From: DATADD01 sp046262355
GTDB taxonomy: Bacteria; Actinomycetota; CADDZG01; WHSQ01
Assembly (NCBI GenBank): GCA_046262355.1
Contig: JBHEMX010000088.1
Span: 1 to 20,629, forward strand
Direction: 5' to 3'
Length of the DNA stretch: 20,629 nucleotides
The position numbers and the translations under genes are program-made. The notes below the pieces were generated by a model. That model saw nothing but the letters and a program-made list of their open reading frames with translations, was not told the origin of the DNA and made no database searches. Each line of letters begins with the position of its first letter. The first letter of the stretch is position 1. Below are positions 1 to 7,138 of this stretch, piece by piece.

Positions 1-531
1 AACGTGCGGCGGGGCAGAGACGGCGCGTACTACACATGCGAGCTGAATCGCCGGCAAGCATCGTTGGTTCCAGAGGAGCACCCTCGCACCGTCTATCTGC
101 GGGAGGACAGGGCAGGGGAGAAGGTCGTCGAGTTCCTGAACACCCATGTGTTCGGGCCCGAGCGTGTCGACGCGCTCAGGGACGCGCTGGCGACCACGGC
201 TCCCGAGGCCGACAAGGCTCAGGCCGAGGTCGAGCGTCTGCGCGGCGAGTTAGCGGGCTTGCAGACGAGGATCAAGCGACTCGTCACGAACCTCGAAGCT
301 GAGGAGCCGAGCAGCGAGATCGCGACCGATATCCGGGCGCGCATGGATGAGTTGGCGAGGCTCAGAAGTAAGAAGCAGAGCCAGTTGGAGGCCGTGGAGA
401 AGGAGGCGGCGCAAGTCCCGGACCCAGAGTCGGCCGAGGCCCTCGTGGCTGCTCTGCCGCTTCTGGACGTGGATTGGGAGCTTGTGAGCGACCAGGACTT
501 CCCGGGAGCTTCTCGTGGCTCTCAACTTTGA
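1..531 (+). pseudogene. C-terminal part of a large serine recombinase, frameshifted
   Basis: This frame is open from the left edge of the window, so the catalytic N-terminus lies outside. The visible part resembles the C-terminal half of large serine recombinases, which integrate or excise phages and mobile elements. It starts with what looks like the end of the recombinase zinc beta-ribbon (YYTCEL, then a stretch ending FGPERVDAL), followed by a charged coiled coil at about residues 65-140 in which Glu, Arg, Lys and Leu dominate. The last nine residues before the stop, PGASRGSQL, do not fit the family. Deleting one C from the CCCGGG run at 501-506 restores DFRELLVALNFEASYD and then IRVTL, the usual end of these proteins. 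The copy is therefore either a decayed gene or carries a sequencing error. No cysteine pair of the zinc ribbon is visible in the retained part. Confidence 0.7.
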
Positions 532-712
532 GGCGAGCTATGACCCGACTAAGCGCGAGCTGAACATCAGGGTGACGTTGGTCCCAGAGCTAACGCATCC
601 TGATGGGCCGCGCGCTCCCCTTTTGTTCGTGCCCCCGGCAGGATTCGAACCTGCGCACCTCGCTCCGGAGGCGAGTGCTCTATCCCCTGAGCTACGGGGG
701 CCACGATCCTGA
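503..712 (+). pseudogene. Displaced C-terminal reading frame of the serine recombinase
   Basis: After the frameshift near 501-506 the recombinase reading continues in the second frame: RELLVALNFEASYDPTK, then RELNIRVTLVPEL. This matches the short beta-strand tail that ends many large serine recombinases. The frame has no stop codon where the family would normally end (about 590-600). It runs on into the antisense of the tRNA-Arg gene, giving the tell-tale PPAGFEPA string of a translated tRNA, and stops at 710-712. The missing native stop suggests that the gene end was joined to the tRNA by recombination. Only about the first 30 codons are likely to be genuine recombinase sequence. Confidence 0.55.
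630..701 (-). tRNA. tRNA-Arg, anticodon CCG
   Basis: Read on the minus strand, the sequence folds into a complete 72-nt cloverleaf. It has a 7-bp acceptor stem GCCCCCG/CGGGGGC with discriminator A, a 4-bp D stem GCTC/GAGC with loop AGGGGATA, and a 5-bp anticodon stem CTCGC/GCGAG. The 7-nt anticodon loop is CTCCGGA (anticodon CCG). A 4-nt variable region is followed by a 5-bp T stem GCAGG/CCTGC with loop TTCGAAT. It would read the arginine codon CGG. The 3' CCA is not encoded. No T-run follows the 3' end; the sequence there is the tail of the recombinase, which suggests that the native downstream flank was replaced by an inserted element. Confidence 0.95.
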
Positions 713-739
713 CCTTATCGGCTCGGCCGTCATGTCCAG
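712..739 (-). promoter_or_regulatory. Candidate promoter of tRNA-Arg
   Basis: On the minus strand a -35-like TGGACA (734-739, five of six matches to TTGACA) and a -10-like TAAGGT (712-717, fits the actinobacterial TAnnnT) are separated by 16 bases. Transcription would begin around 705, only a few bases before the mature tRNA 5' end at 701. The spacing suits a tRNA promoter. The rest of 740-891 shows no gene or other structure that I can support. Confidence 0.5.
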
Positions 740-891
740 CTCATGTGCCCCGGCTCCGTCGAGGCGAGCGGGCGCCCGCCGATCGACGGGTTCCTTGGTG
801 ACACGAGCCCGCTTTTCGAGCTGGTTCACCCAAAGAAGGGGTGCGAGATGCCGGCCGCCGGCGCCATCCGGCCGAGTACCATCTCCGCCGT

Positions 892-1266
892 ATGGCCGCG
901 TCCAAGAAACGCATACTCATCTGCGACGATGACCCGGTGATCCTTCGATTGCTGCAGGTCAACCTCGAGCTCGAGGGCTATGAGGCGTTGCTGGCGCACC
1001 ACGGCGCCAAGGCCGTCGAGGTGGCGACCACGGAGCTTCCCGACCTCATCATCCTCGACATCATGATGCCGCGCATGGACGGCTACGAAGCGATCCAGCA
1101 TCTCAAGGCGAACGACACCACGAAGGACGTGCCGGTCATCTTCCTCTCGGCCAAGGCGCAGCCGTCGGACATCGAGCGGGGCAAGAGGTACGGCGTGGCC
1201 GACTACCTCACCAAGCCCTTCGATCCCACGGAGCTCCTGGAGGTCGTCGAGCGACTGGTCGGGTGA
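892..1266 (+). CDS. Single-domain response regulator (CheY-like receiver)
   Basis: A 124-residue protein consisting only of a receiver domain, the phosphorylation-controlled switch of two-component systems; no DNA-binding or enzymatic output domain follows. The acidic pocket is the DDD at residues 12-14. The phospho-acceptor is D56 in LIILDIMMPRMDGYE, the switch residue is S86 in FLSAK, and the conserved lysine is K108 in LTKPF. No histidine kinase is visible nearby, so its partner is unknown. I chose ATG 892 because the receiver fold begins right there (KKRILICDDD). An upstream in-frame GTG at 841 would add 17 unconserved residues. ATG 892 has no good Shine-Dalgarno sequence; a TACCAT (877-882) just upstream would permit a short or absent leader. 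It ends 12 bases before argS and may be co-transcribed with it. Confidence 0.85.
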   Translation: MAASKKRILICDDDPVILRLLQVNLELEGYEALLAHHGAKAVEVATTELPDLIILDIMMPRMDGYEAIQHLKANDTTKDVPVIFLSAKAQPSDIERGKRYGVADYLTKPFDPTELLEVVERLVG

Positions 1267-1278
1267 GTATCCTTAGCC

Positions 1279-2940
1279 ATGCTCACGGACCAGCTCAGCG
1301 ATCTCATCCTCGAGGCTCTCCAGAAGGCAGCAGCCGACGGAGAGGTGGTGCTCGAAGGCTCGCCGCCCATCACGCTCGAGCGGCCCAAGCGGCGCGAGCA
1401 CGGCGACTGGTCCACGAACGTGGCGCTGGTCGTCGCCAGTTCGAGTGAGGGCGAGCCGCGCTCGCTCGCGCAAGCGATCATCGATCGTCTCCCGCCCTCG
1501 AACCTCATCGACCGCGCCGAGGTAGCCGGACCCGGGTTCCTCAATCTCCACCTCTCGCCGCTCTGGCTGCACGATGTCCTGCGGCGCGCCGCCGATGCCG
1601 AGACCCCCTTCGCACGTAGCACTGAGGGCTCGGAAACGCGAGTCAACGTCGAGTACGTGTCGGCCAATCCCACCGGCCCCGCCAACGTGGTCAGCGGGAG
1701 GCATGCCGCAGTGGGTGACGCCATCGCGAACCTCCTCGAGGCGACGGGATGCGAGGTCGTGCGCGAGTTCTACGCCAACGATGCGGGTCGCCAGATATGG
1801 CTGTTCGCGCGCTCGGTGGAGGCACATTACCTGCGCAGCTTCGGGAGGGAGGCGGAGCTTCCCGAGGACGGCTATCTCGGCAACTACGTCAAAGACCTGG
1901 CGGAGGACATAGCCGCGCACACCGGCGACGAGCTGCTCGATGTGGACGAGGAGAAGCGCGTTGCAACTCTGCGCGAGATGGCGCTGGCGCGCATGCTGGG
2001 ATCGATGAGGCTCACGCTCGAGCGTTTCGGGACCCGCTTCGATCGGTGGTTCTCGGAATCATCTCTGCACGGATCGGGAGCGGTGAGCGCCGCCATCCAA
2101 CGTCTCGAACAGAGAGGCTGGGTTGAAGAGCGCGATGGCGCAAGATGGTTCTTGACCTCCCGCCTCGGCGACGACAAGGATCGCGTGCTGGTGCGGTCCG
2201 ACGGGACTCCTACCTATCTCGGAGCCGACGTTGCCTACATGCTGGACAAGTTCGAGCGCGGCTTCGATCGGCTGATCTACGTTCTCGGCTCCGACCACCA
2301 CGGCACCCTAGCGGCCAGATCCGCGATGGCGGAGGCCCTCGGATTCGGGCGTGAGCGCGTCGAGTTCCCGCTGGTGCAGAACATCACGATCTTGCGTGGC
2401 GACGAGACCGTGGCCGCGTCCAAGCGCGCAGGAGTGTTGGTGCCGCTCGACGAGGTCGTGGAAGAGGTGGGTTCTGATGCGACGCGCTACACGTTTCTCA
2501 CACGCTCCATCGACGCGCCGCTTGAGTTCGACGTCGATCTCGTCAAGGAGCAAGCTCCCGAGAATCCCGTCTATTACACCCAGTACGCACACGCTCGGAT
2601 CTGCTCGATCCTGCGCAAGGCGGGCGAGCAGGGCCTCACATCAAGGCCCGGCGCGGCTCAGCTCGAGCGTCTCGGGCATGCGAGCGAGGACGCGCTCATG
2701 CGCAAGCTTGCGGCCTATGAGGAGGTCGTCCCGCAGGCGGCGCGCTTACGCGCGCCGCAGAGGATCGCTCGTTACGTCGAGGAGCTAGCATCCGCCTTCA
2801 GCGCGTTCTATCGCGACTGTCGCGTGGTGTCCGAAGACGCTGCTCTGACCCAGGCGCGCCTCGTGCTGTGCGAGGCGGCGAGACGAGTCATCGCCGACGC
2901 GCTCCGACTTCTCGGCGTGAGCGCACCGGAGAGGATGTGA
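1279..2940 (+). CDS. argS: Arginyl-tRNA synthetase
   Basis: Cytoplasmic class I enzyme that charges tRNA-Arg with arginine at the expense of ATP. At 553 residues it has the usual length. The N-terminal additional domain (about 1-110) carries the HGDWSTNVAL signature. The Rossmann catalytic core opens with SANPTGP at about 128-134. The C-terminal DALR anticodon-binding domain starts near YYTQYAHARICSILRKAG and ends with the typical LLGVSAPERM. The HIGH position is unusual: where most ArgRS have HxGH, this one reads NVVS (residues 136-139). The KMSKS equivalent is AASKRAG with K382. It is preceded by the response regulator and followed after two bases by the PhzF-like gene. In Mycobacterium argS sits at the same place upstream of the threonine genes. 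The identification is firm. Confidence 0.97.
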   Translation: MLTDQLSDLILEALQKAAADGEVVLEGSPPITLERPKRREHGDWSTNVALVVASSSEGEPRSLAQAIIDRLPPSNLIDRAEVAGPGFLNLHLSPLWLHDVLRRAADAETPFARSTEGSETRVNVEYVSANPTGPANVVSGRHAAVGDAIANLLEATGCEVVREFYANDAGRQIWLFARSVEAHYLRSFGREAELPEDGYLGNYVKDLAEDIAAHTGDELLDVDEEKRVATLREMALARMLGSMRLTLERFGTRFDRWFSESSLHGSGAVSAAIQRLEQRGWVEERDGARWFLTSRLGDDKDRVLVRSDGTPTYLGADVAYMLDKFERGFDRLIYVLGSDHHGTLAARSAMAEALGFGRERVEFPLVQNITILRGDETVAASKRAGVLVPLDEVVEEVGSDATRYTFLTRSIDAPLEFDVDLVKEQAPENPVYYTQYAHARICSILRKAGEQGLTSRPGAAQLERLGHASEDALMRKLAAYEEVVPQAARLRAPQRIARYVEELASAFSAFYRDCRVVSEDAALTQARLVLCEAARRVIADALRLLGVSAPERM

Positions 2941-2942
2941 GT

Positions 2943-3803
2943 GTGGAGTTCTTCCAGGTCGACGTCTTTGGAGACACGGTGTATCAGGGTAATCCGTTGG
3001 CCGTGTTCCCGAACGGCGAAGGCCTGTCGCGCACGCAGATGCAGACGTTGGCGCGAGAGATGAACCTGTCCGAGACGACCTTCGTCACGAATGTGCGGGA
3101 CGACTCCTACGACGTTCGGATCTTCACCCCCGAGAGTGAGCTTCCCTTCGCAGGGCATCCGACCTTGGGCACGGCGTGGGTTCTGCAGGAGCTCGAACTG
3201 CTGCGCGGCGACGAGATATGGCAGCGATCCGCCGCAGGCGTGACCGTCGTGCGCAGTCGAGACGATGTCATGTGGTTCGAGCGGACGGGCGAGAGCGAAG
3301 CCGACCTCGACGAGCGCGATGTCGATTTCGGCGCGCGCATCGCTCGGGCACTTGGCCTCGATGCTCATCAGATCGGGCTGGAGGCGCGCGAGCTCGGTCG
3401 CGCCGGACGGCTGAGGCCCGCTTATGCGAACGCCGGCGTCCGCGAGCTCATGGTTCCGCTGCGCGATCTCGCCTCGCTGGAGTCCTGCCGCCCACGCTCG
3501 GACCTCCTTGCCGAGGCTTCGGCTTCGGGTGCGTACTGCTTCACCGCTCCTCAGGCGGGGCGCGTTCGTGCGCGCGGCTTCTTTCCCCGGTTGGGCATCG
3601 CCGAAGATCCCGCGACCGGGGCTGCGGCCGCCGCGCTGGGCCTCTACCTCGCCCGCAGCATCGGGGCGATAGAGCTGCAGATAGCCCAGGGGATAGAGAT
3701 GGGACGTCCCTCTCGTATCGAGGTGCGGGCCGAGCCCGGGCGCGTGGAGGTCGGTGGGTCGTGCCACCTCGTACTAACCGGACGTCTGGAGCGTGTGCCT
3801 TGA
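2943..3803 (+). CDS. PhzF-family isomerase/epimerase-like protein
   Basis: A 286-residue member of the PhzF/diaminopimelate-epimerase fold family. The N-terminus FFQVDVFGDTVYQGNPLAVF is the family opening. Candidate catalytic residues are E44 in LSETTFV, H72 in FAGHPTLGTAW and D222 in EDPATGAAAAALGLYL, matching the Glu, His and Asp of PhzF proper. Most bacterial members outside phenazine clusters have no known substrate, and no phenazine genes lie here. GTG 2943 is preferred because GGAGAGGA (2928-2935) lies 7 bases upstream. GTG 2937, overlapping the argS stop, is the alternative and adds only two residues. The 3' end overlaps the start of hom. In mycobacteria the slot between argS and hom holds lysA, so a diaminopimelate-epimerase-fold protein here is suggestive, but a role in lysine synthesis is only a guess. 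Confidence 0.88.
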   Translation: MEFFQVDVFGDTVYQGNPLAVFPNGEGLSRTQMQTLAREMNLSETTFVTNVRDDSYDVRIFTPESELPFAGHPTLGTAWVLQELELLRGDEIWQRSAAGVTVVRSRDDVMWFERTGESEADLDERDVDFGARIARALGLDAHQIGLEARELGRAGRLRPAYANAGVRELMVPLRDLASLESCRPRSDLLAEASASGAYCFTAPQAGRVRARGFFPRLGIAEDPATGAAAAALGLYLARSIGAIELQIAQGIEMGRPSRIEVRAEPGRVEVGGSCHLVLTGRLERVP

Positions 3804-5119
3804 GCGACGCCGCGCGGCATCTCGACAAGCGAGTGGTGCGCGTCGGGCTGCTGGGCTGCGGAACCGTCGGCGGAGCCACCGTTCGCATACTCCAGCGGCA
3901 CGCGCGCGATCTTGCGGAGCGCGCCGGCGCGCCGGTCGAGGTAGGCAAGGTCGCCGTGCGAGACGTTGCCAGACGGCGCGCCCTGCAGCTTCCGTCCGAG
4001 GCGTGGACCGGCGAAGCGTGGGACGTCGTGCACGACCCGTCTATCGATATCGTGGTCGAGGTCATCGGCGGACTCGAGCCGGCGCGCTCGCTGATCCTCG
4101 AGGCGATCCGCTGTGGCAAGCACGTCGTCACCGCGAACAAGGAGCTGCTGTCGTCGTCAGGCCGAGAGGTCTTGGAGGCAGCCGAGCAAGCAGGGGTGGA
4201 CGTGCTCTTCGAGGGGTCGGTGGCCGGCGGGATCCCCATCATCCGCCCGATGAAGGAGTCGCTCGCCGGCGATCGCGTGACGCGGATCATGGGCATAGTG
4301 AACGGCACGACCAACTTCATGCTCACGCGCATGTCGGAGAACGGCGAAACGTTCTCCGATGCGCTCGGCGAGGCTCAGCTGCGAGGCTACGCCGAAGCCG
4401 ATCCCGGGGCGGACGTCGACGGCTCCGACGCCGCCTCTAAGCTGGCGATCCTCGCGTCGATCGCCTTCAACGCGCGCGTGGCCGCAACGGACGTCGAGCG
4501 CGAGGGGATCGGAAAGGTCACGCCGCGCGACATCGCCGCGGCGCACGATCTCGGCTACGAGGTCAAGCTGTTGGCGGTGGCCGAAGCGGAGGACGGACAG
4601 ATCTCGGCGCGCGTCAATCCCGCGATGGTCCCTAAGACTCATCCACTCGCAGCCGTGCGAGACGTCTTCAACGCGATCTTCGTCGAGGCCGAAGAGGTCG
4701 GCGAGCTCATGTTCCTCGGCCGGGGGGCGGGGGGAGCGCCGACGGCGTCCGCGGTGGTCGGCGACATCGTCGAGATCGTTCGGAACATCTCGACCGGAGG
4801 ACGCAGCGCCGGATGCACCTGCTATCACGACCGCGCGCGCATCCGTCCGCAGGAGCAAGCCCATGCCCGCTACTACGTCGTGCTGTCCGTGCTCGATCAA
4901 CCCGGTGTCCTCGCCGCGGTGGCGGGAGCGTTCGCGACACACGACGTCTCCATCGCGAGCGTTCGTCAAGAGGGCTTCGGCGACGAGGCGACGCTGGCGC
5001 TCATAACCCACGCCGCAACTGAGGGCGCGCACGAAGCGACCTTCAGAGATCTCGAGGCGCTCGGGGCGGTGCGCAGCGTCGAGTCGACCATCCGGGTTCT
5101 GGGAACGCCGGAAGGATGA
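3800..5119 (+). CDS. hom: Homoserine dehydrogenase with C-terminal ACT domain
   Basis: Reduces aspartate semialdehyde to homoserine with NAD(P)H, the branch step to threonine and methionine. The protein has 439 residues. The N-terminal nucleotide-binding domain has G19-C-G21-T-V-G24, and VTANKE contains K114. The catalytic domain contains GIVNGTTNFML and the active-site string DVDGSDAASKL, with D210 and K214 at the same spacing as the characterised yeast catalytic pair. An ACT domain from about residue 355 (YYVVLSVLDQPGVLAAVAGAF) indicates feedback control, normally by threonine. I chose TTG 3800, which overlaps the stop of the preceding gene and has CTGGAG (3785-3790) nine bases upstream. 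GTG 3833 or 3836 would also keep the whole fold. Its stop overlaps the thrC start as ATGA, indicating translational coupling. Confidence 0.95.
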   Translation: MSDAARHLDKRVVRVGLLGCGTVGGATVRILQRHARDLAERAGAPVEVGKVAVRDVARRRALQLPSEAWTGEAWDVVHDPSIDIVVEVIGGLEPARSLILEAIRCGKHVVTANKELLSSSGREVLEAAEQAGVDVLFEGSVAGGIPIIRPMKESLAGDRVTRIMGIVNGTTNFMLTRMSENGETFSDALGEAQLRGYAEADPGADVDGSDAASKLAILASIAFNARVAATDVEREGIGKVTPRDIAAAHDLGYEVKLLAVAEAEDGQISARVNPAMVPKTHPLAAVRDVFNAIFVEAEEVGELMFLGRGAGGAPTASAVVGDIVEIVRNISTGGRSAGCTCYHDRARIRPQEQAHARYYVVLSVLDQPGVLAAVAGAFATHDVSIASVRQEGFGDEATLALITHAATEGAHEATFRDLEALGAVRSVESTIRVLGTPEG

Positions 5120-6189
5120 GCACCGCAGCGCTCACCGTCGCCGGCAGTAGGGGAGTCATCCGGCGTTACTTCGAGCACCTTCCGGTGTCTGACTCAACGC
5201 CCATCGTGACTCTCGACGAAGGCGACACGCCGCTGATCTTCTCGGAGCGGTTGTCCGCCGCGGTCGACGCAGACGTATGGCTCAAGTACGAGGGGCTCAA
5301 TCCCACCGGGTCTTTCAAGGACCGCGGCATGACGCTCGCGATATCCAAGGCGCTCGAGGCAGGCTGCAAGACGGTCGCGTGCGCGTCGACCGGCAACACG
5401 AGTGCATCGGCGGCCGCCTATGCGGGGCGCGCCGGGCTCGTCTGTGCGGTGTTGATCCCACAGGGCAACGTCGCCGCTGGAAAACTCGCTCAGGCGCTCG
5501 TGCACGGAGCGCGCGTACTCGAGATCGACGGGAACTTCGACCACGCGCTGCAGTTGACGAGGGACATCGCGCGCGAGCATCCGGTGACGCTCGTGAACTC
5601 GGTCAACCCACACCGGATCGAGGGACAGAAGACGGCGGCCTTCGAGATCGTCGAAGCGCTCGGGCGCGCCCCGGACCTGCACCTCATGCCCGTCGGCAAC
5701 GCCGGCAACATCACCGCCTACTGGCGTGGCTACAAGGAGGCGTGCGCCGAGGGGTGGTGCGACGTCGCGCCGAGGATGTTCGGTTTCCAGGCCGAGGGTT
5801 CAGACCCGATCGTGAGGGGCGAGCCGATCGCCGAGCCGAAGACCGTGGCCTCCGCGATACGGATCGGCAACCCCGCCTCGTGGAGCGGTGCGACCGAAGC
5901 CGCCGCCGTCTCCGGAGGCGCGATCGCATCCGTGCGCGACAAGGAGATCATCGAGGCGTATCGCCTGCTGGCGTCGGAGGGCGTGTTCGTCGAGCTTGCG
6001 TCCGCCGCAGGCGTCGCAGGGCTGCATCAGCTTGCCCTCAGAAGGGCCGTGCCGCGCGGCGCAACCGTCGTCTGCGTGCTGACCGGCCACGGGCTCAAGG
6101 ACCCGGACTGGGCCACCGCGACGGCTCCGCGACCACGGCGAACGCCGGCCGACGTCGGAGCGATCCTCGAAGCGCTGGAGCTCGCGTGA
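5116..6189 (+). CDS. thrC: Threonine synthase
   Basis: PLP-dependent enzyme that converts O-phosphohomoserine to threonine, the last step of the pathway. At 357 residues it belongs to the shorter class typical of actinobacteria. The PLP-binding lysine is K68 in NPTGSFKDRGM. ASTGNTSASAAAYAGRAGL follows as the substrate and phosphate loop, and MPVGNAGNITAYWRG is the conserved glycine-rich cofactor segment. The start ATG overlaps the hom stop (ATGA), with GGAAGGA just before it in the hom end. It is followed by thrB after 25 bases. The identification rests on family motifs and on the hom-thrC-thrB order. Confidence 0.96.
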   Translation: MSTAALTVAGSRGVIRRYFEHLPVSDSTPIVTLDEGDTPLIFSERLSAAVDADVWLKYEGLNPTGSFKDRGMTLAISKALEAGCKTVACASTGNTSASAAAYAGRAGLVCAVLIPQGNVAAGKLAQALVHGARVLEIDGNFDHALQLTRDIAREHPVTLVNSVNPHRIEGQKTAAFEIVEALGRAPDLHLMPVGNAGNITAYWRGYKEACAEGWCDVAPRMFGFQAEGSDPIVRGEPIAEPKTVASAIRIGNPASWSGATEAAAVSGGAIASVRDKEIIEAYRLLASEGVFVELASAAGVAGLHQLALRRAVPRGATVVCVLTGHGLKDPDWATATAPRPRRTPADVGAILEALELA

Positions 6190-6214
6190 AGGTAGCGAGC
6201 GAGAAGGAGGTCAC

Positions 6215-7126
6215 ATGCCCGCCGCCGTCAAGGTAAGCGTGCCGGCGACCGTTGCCAACATCGGTCCCGGCTTCGATGCTCTCGGCGTGGCGTTGCGCAT
6301 GCACCTCGAGGTCGAGATCGAGCCGCGGCGCGACACGGTCGAGATCATGGTCGAAGGCGAGGGCGCGGAGCAGCTTCCTGCCGACGACCAGAACCTCGTC
6401 ATCCGGTCGATGAACCTGTTCTTCGACCACGTCGCGCGCCGCCCGGCGGGCTATGCGGTGCGCGTGCGCAACCCCATCCCACTGGCGTCGGGGCTCGGCT
6501 CATCCGCGGCCGCCGTGGTGGCCGGCCTCGTCGTCGCCCGCGCTCTCACCGGACGCGCGGTCCCGCAGTCCGAGATGGTGTCGCTCGCCACCGAGATGGA
6601 GGGTCATCCCGATAACGTGATGCCAGCGCTGCTCGGAGGCTTGGTGGTGTGTTACAGAGCGGCCGGGAACGAGCTTCGGCACTTCCGCCTCGAACCGAAT
6701 GAGCGGCTGGTCCCGATCGTCGCCGTCCCGCGCTCGGGCTACCCGACCCTCGCGGCGCGCAATGTCCTGCCCCAGGACGTTTCCTTCTCGGATGCTCAGT
6801 TCACCGCGTCGCGCGCCGCCCTGGTCGTTGCGGCTCTCACGGACGGGGCCGGGACCGAGGTGCTCGCCGAGGCGATGAGCGACCGGCTTCATGAGCCCCA
6901 TCGTCTCGAGCTCATGCCCGAGACCGCGGCCGTACACGAGACCCTGCGCGCCGCGGGCGTCGCGGTGGCTCTAGCCGGAGCAGGCCCGTCGCTGTTGATA
7001 GTCGCCCCCCGTCCCGAGGCCGCGATGCGCGCCGAGCAGGTCAGGCGCGTGTGTCGCGCTCGCAGCGCGGGATGGAGGGTCTTCGTCAGCGAGTGGGAGT
7101 CACGGGGGGCAACGACGACGCCGTAG
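6215..7126 (+). CDS. thrB: Homoserine kinase
   Basis: GHMP-family kinase that phosphorylates homoserine for ThrC. The protein has 303 residues. The N-terminal VSVPATVANIGPGFDALGVAL is typical of the family. The ATP-binding motif PLASGLGSSAAAVV sits at about residues 88-101, and EGHPDNVMPALLGGLVV is the second conserved block. A C-terminal GAGPSLLIVA forms the third GHMP motif. It has one of the best ribosome binding sites in the window, AAGGAGGT (6206-6213 region) directly before ATG 6215, so it can be translated independently of thrC. In standard actinobacterial order rho would follow; here a convergent membrane-protein gene begins 12 bases after its stop, with no obvious intrinsic terminator between them. 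Confidence 0.96.
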   Translation: MPAAVKVSVPATVANIGPGFDALGVALRMHLEVEIEPRRDTVEIMVEGEGAEQLPADDQNLVIRSMNLFFDHVARRPAGYAVRVRNPIPLASGLGSSAAAVVAGLVVARALTGRAVPQSEMVSLATEMEGHPDNVMPALLGGLVVCYRAAGNELRHFRLEPNERLVPIVAVPRSGYPTLAARNVLPQDVSFSDAQFTASRAALVVAALTDGAGTEVLAEAMSDRLHEPHRLELMPETAAVHETLRAAGVAVALAGAGPSLLIVAPRPEAAMRAEQVRRVCRARSAGWRVFVSEWESRGATTTP

Positions 7127-7138
7127 GGAGGGTGGCCT

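Noticed and set aside
603..932. A 109-codon plus-strand frame across the tRNA region
   Set aside because: Its PRQDSNLRT-type start is the familiar artefact of translating the antisense of a tRNA gene; the remainder has no family resemblance.
2808..3767. A 319-codon minus-strand frame opposite the PhzF gene
   Set aside because: It is a shadow of the high-GC PhzF coding sequence, which has clear family motifs on the plus strand.
3176..3799. An upstream extension of the homoserine dehydrogenase frame
   Set aside because: The extension is an arginine-rich shadow of the PhzF gene; the dehydrogenase fold starts at about 3839 and TTG 3800 has a suitable ribosome binding site.
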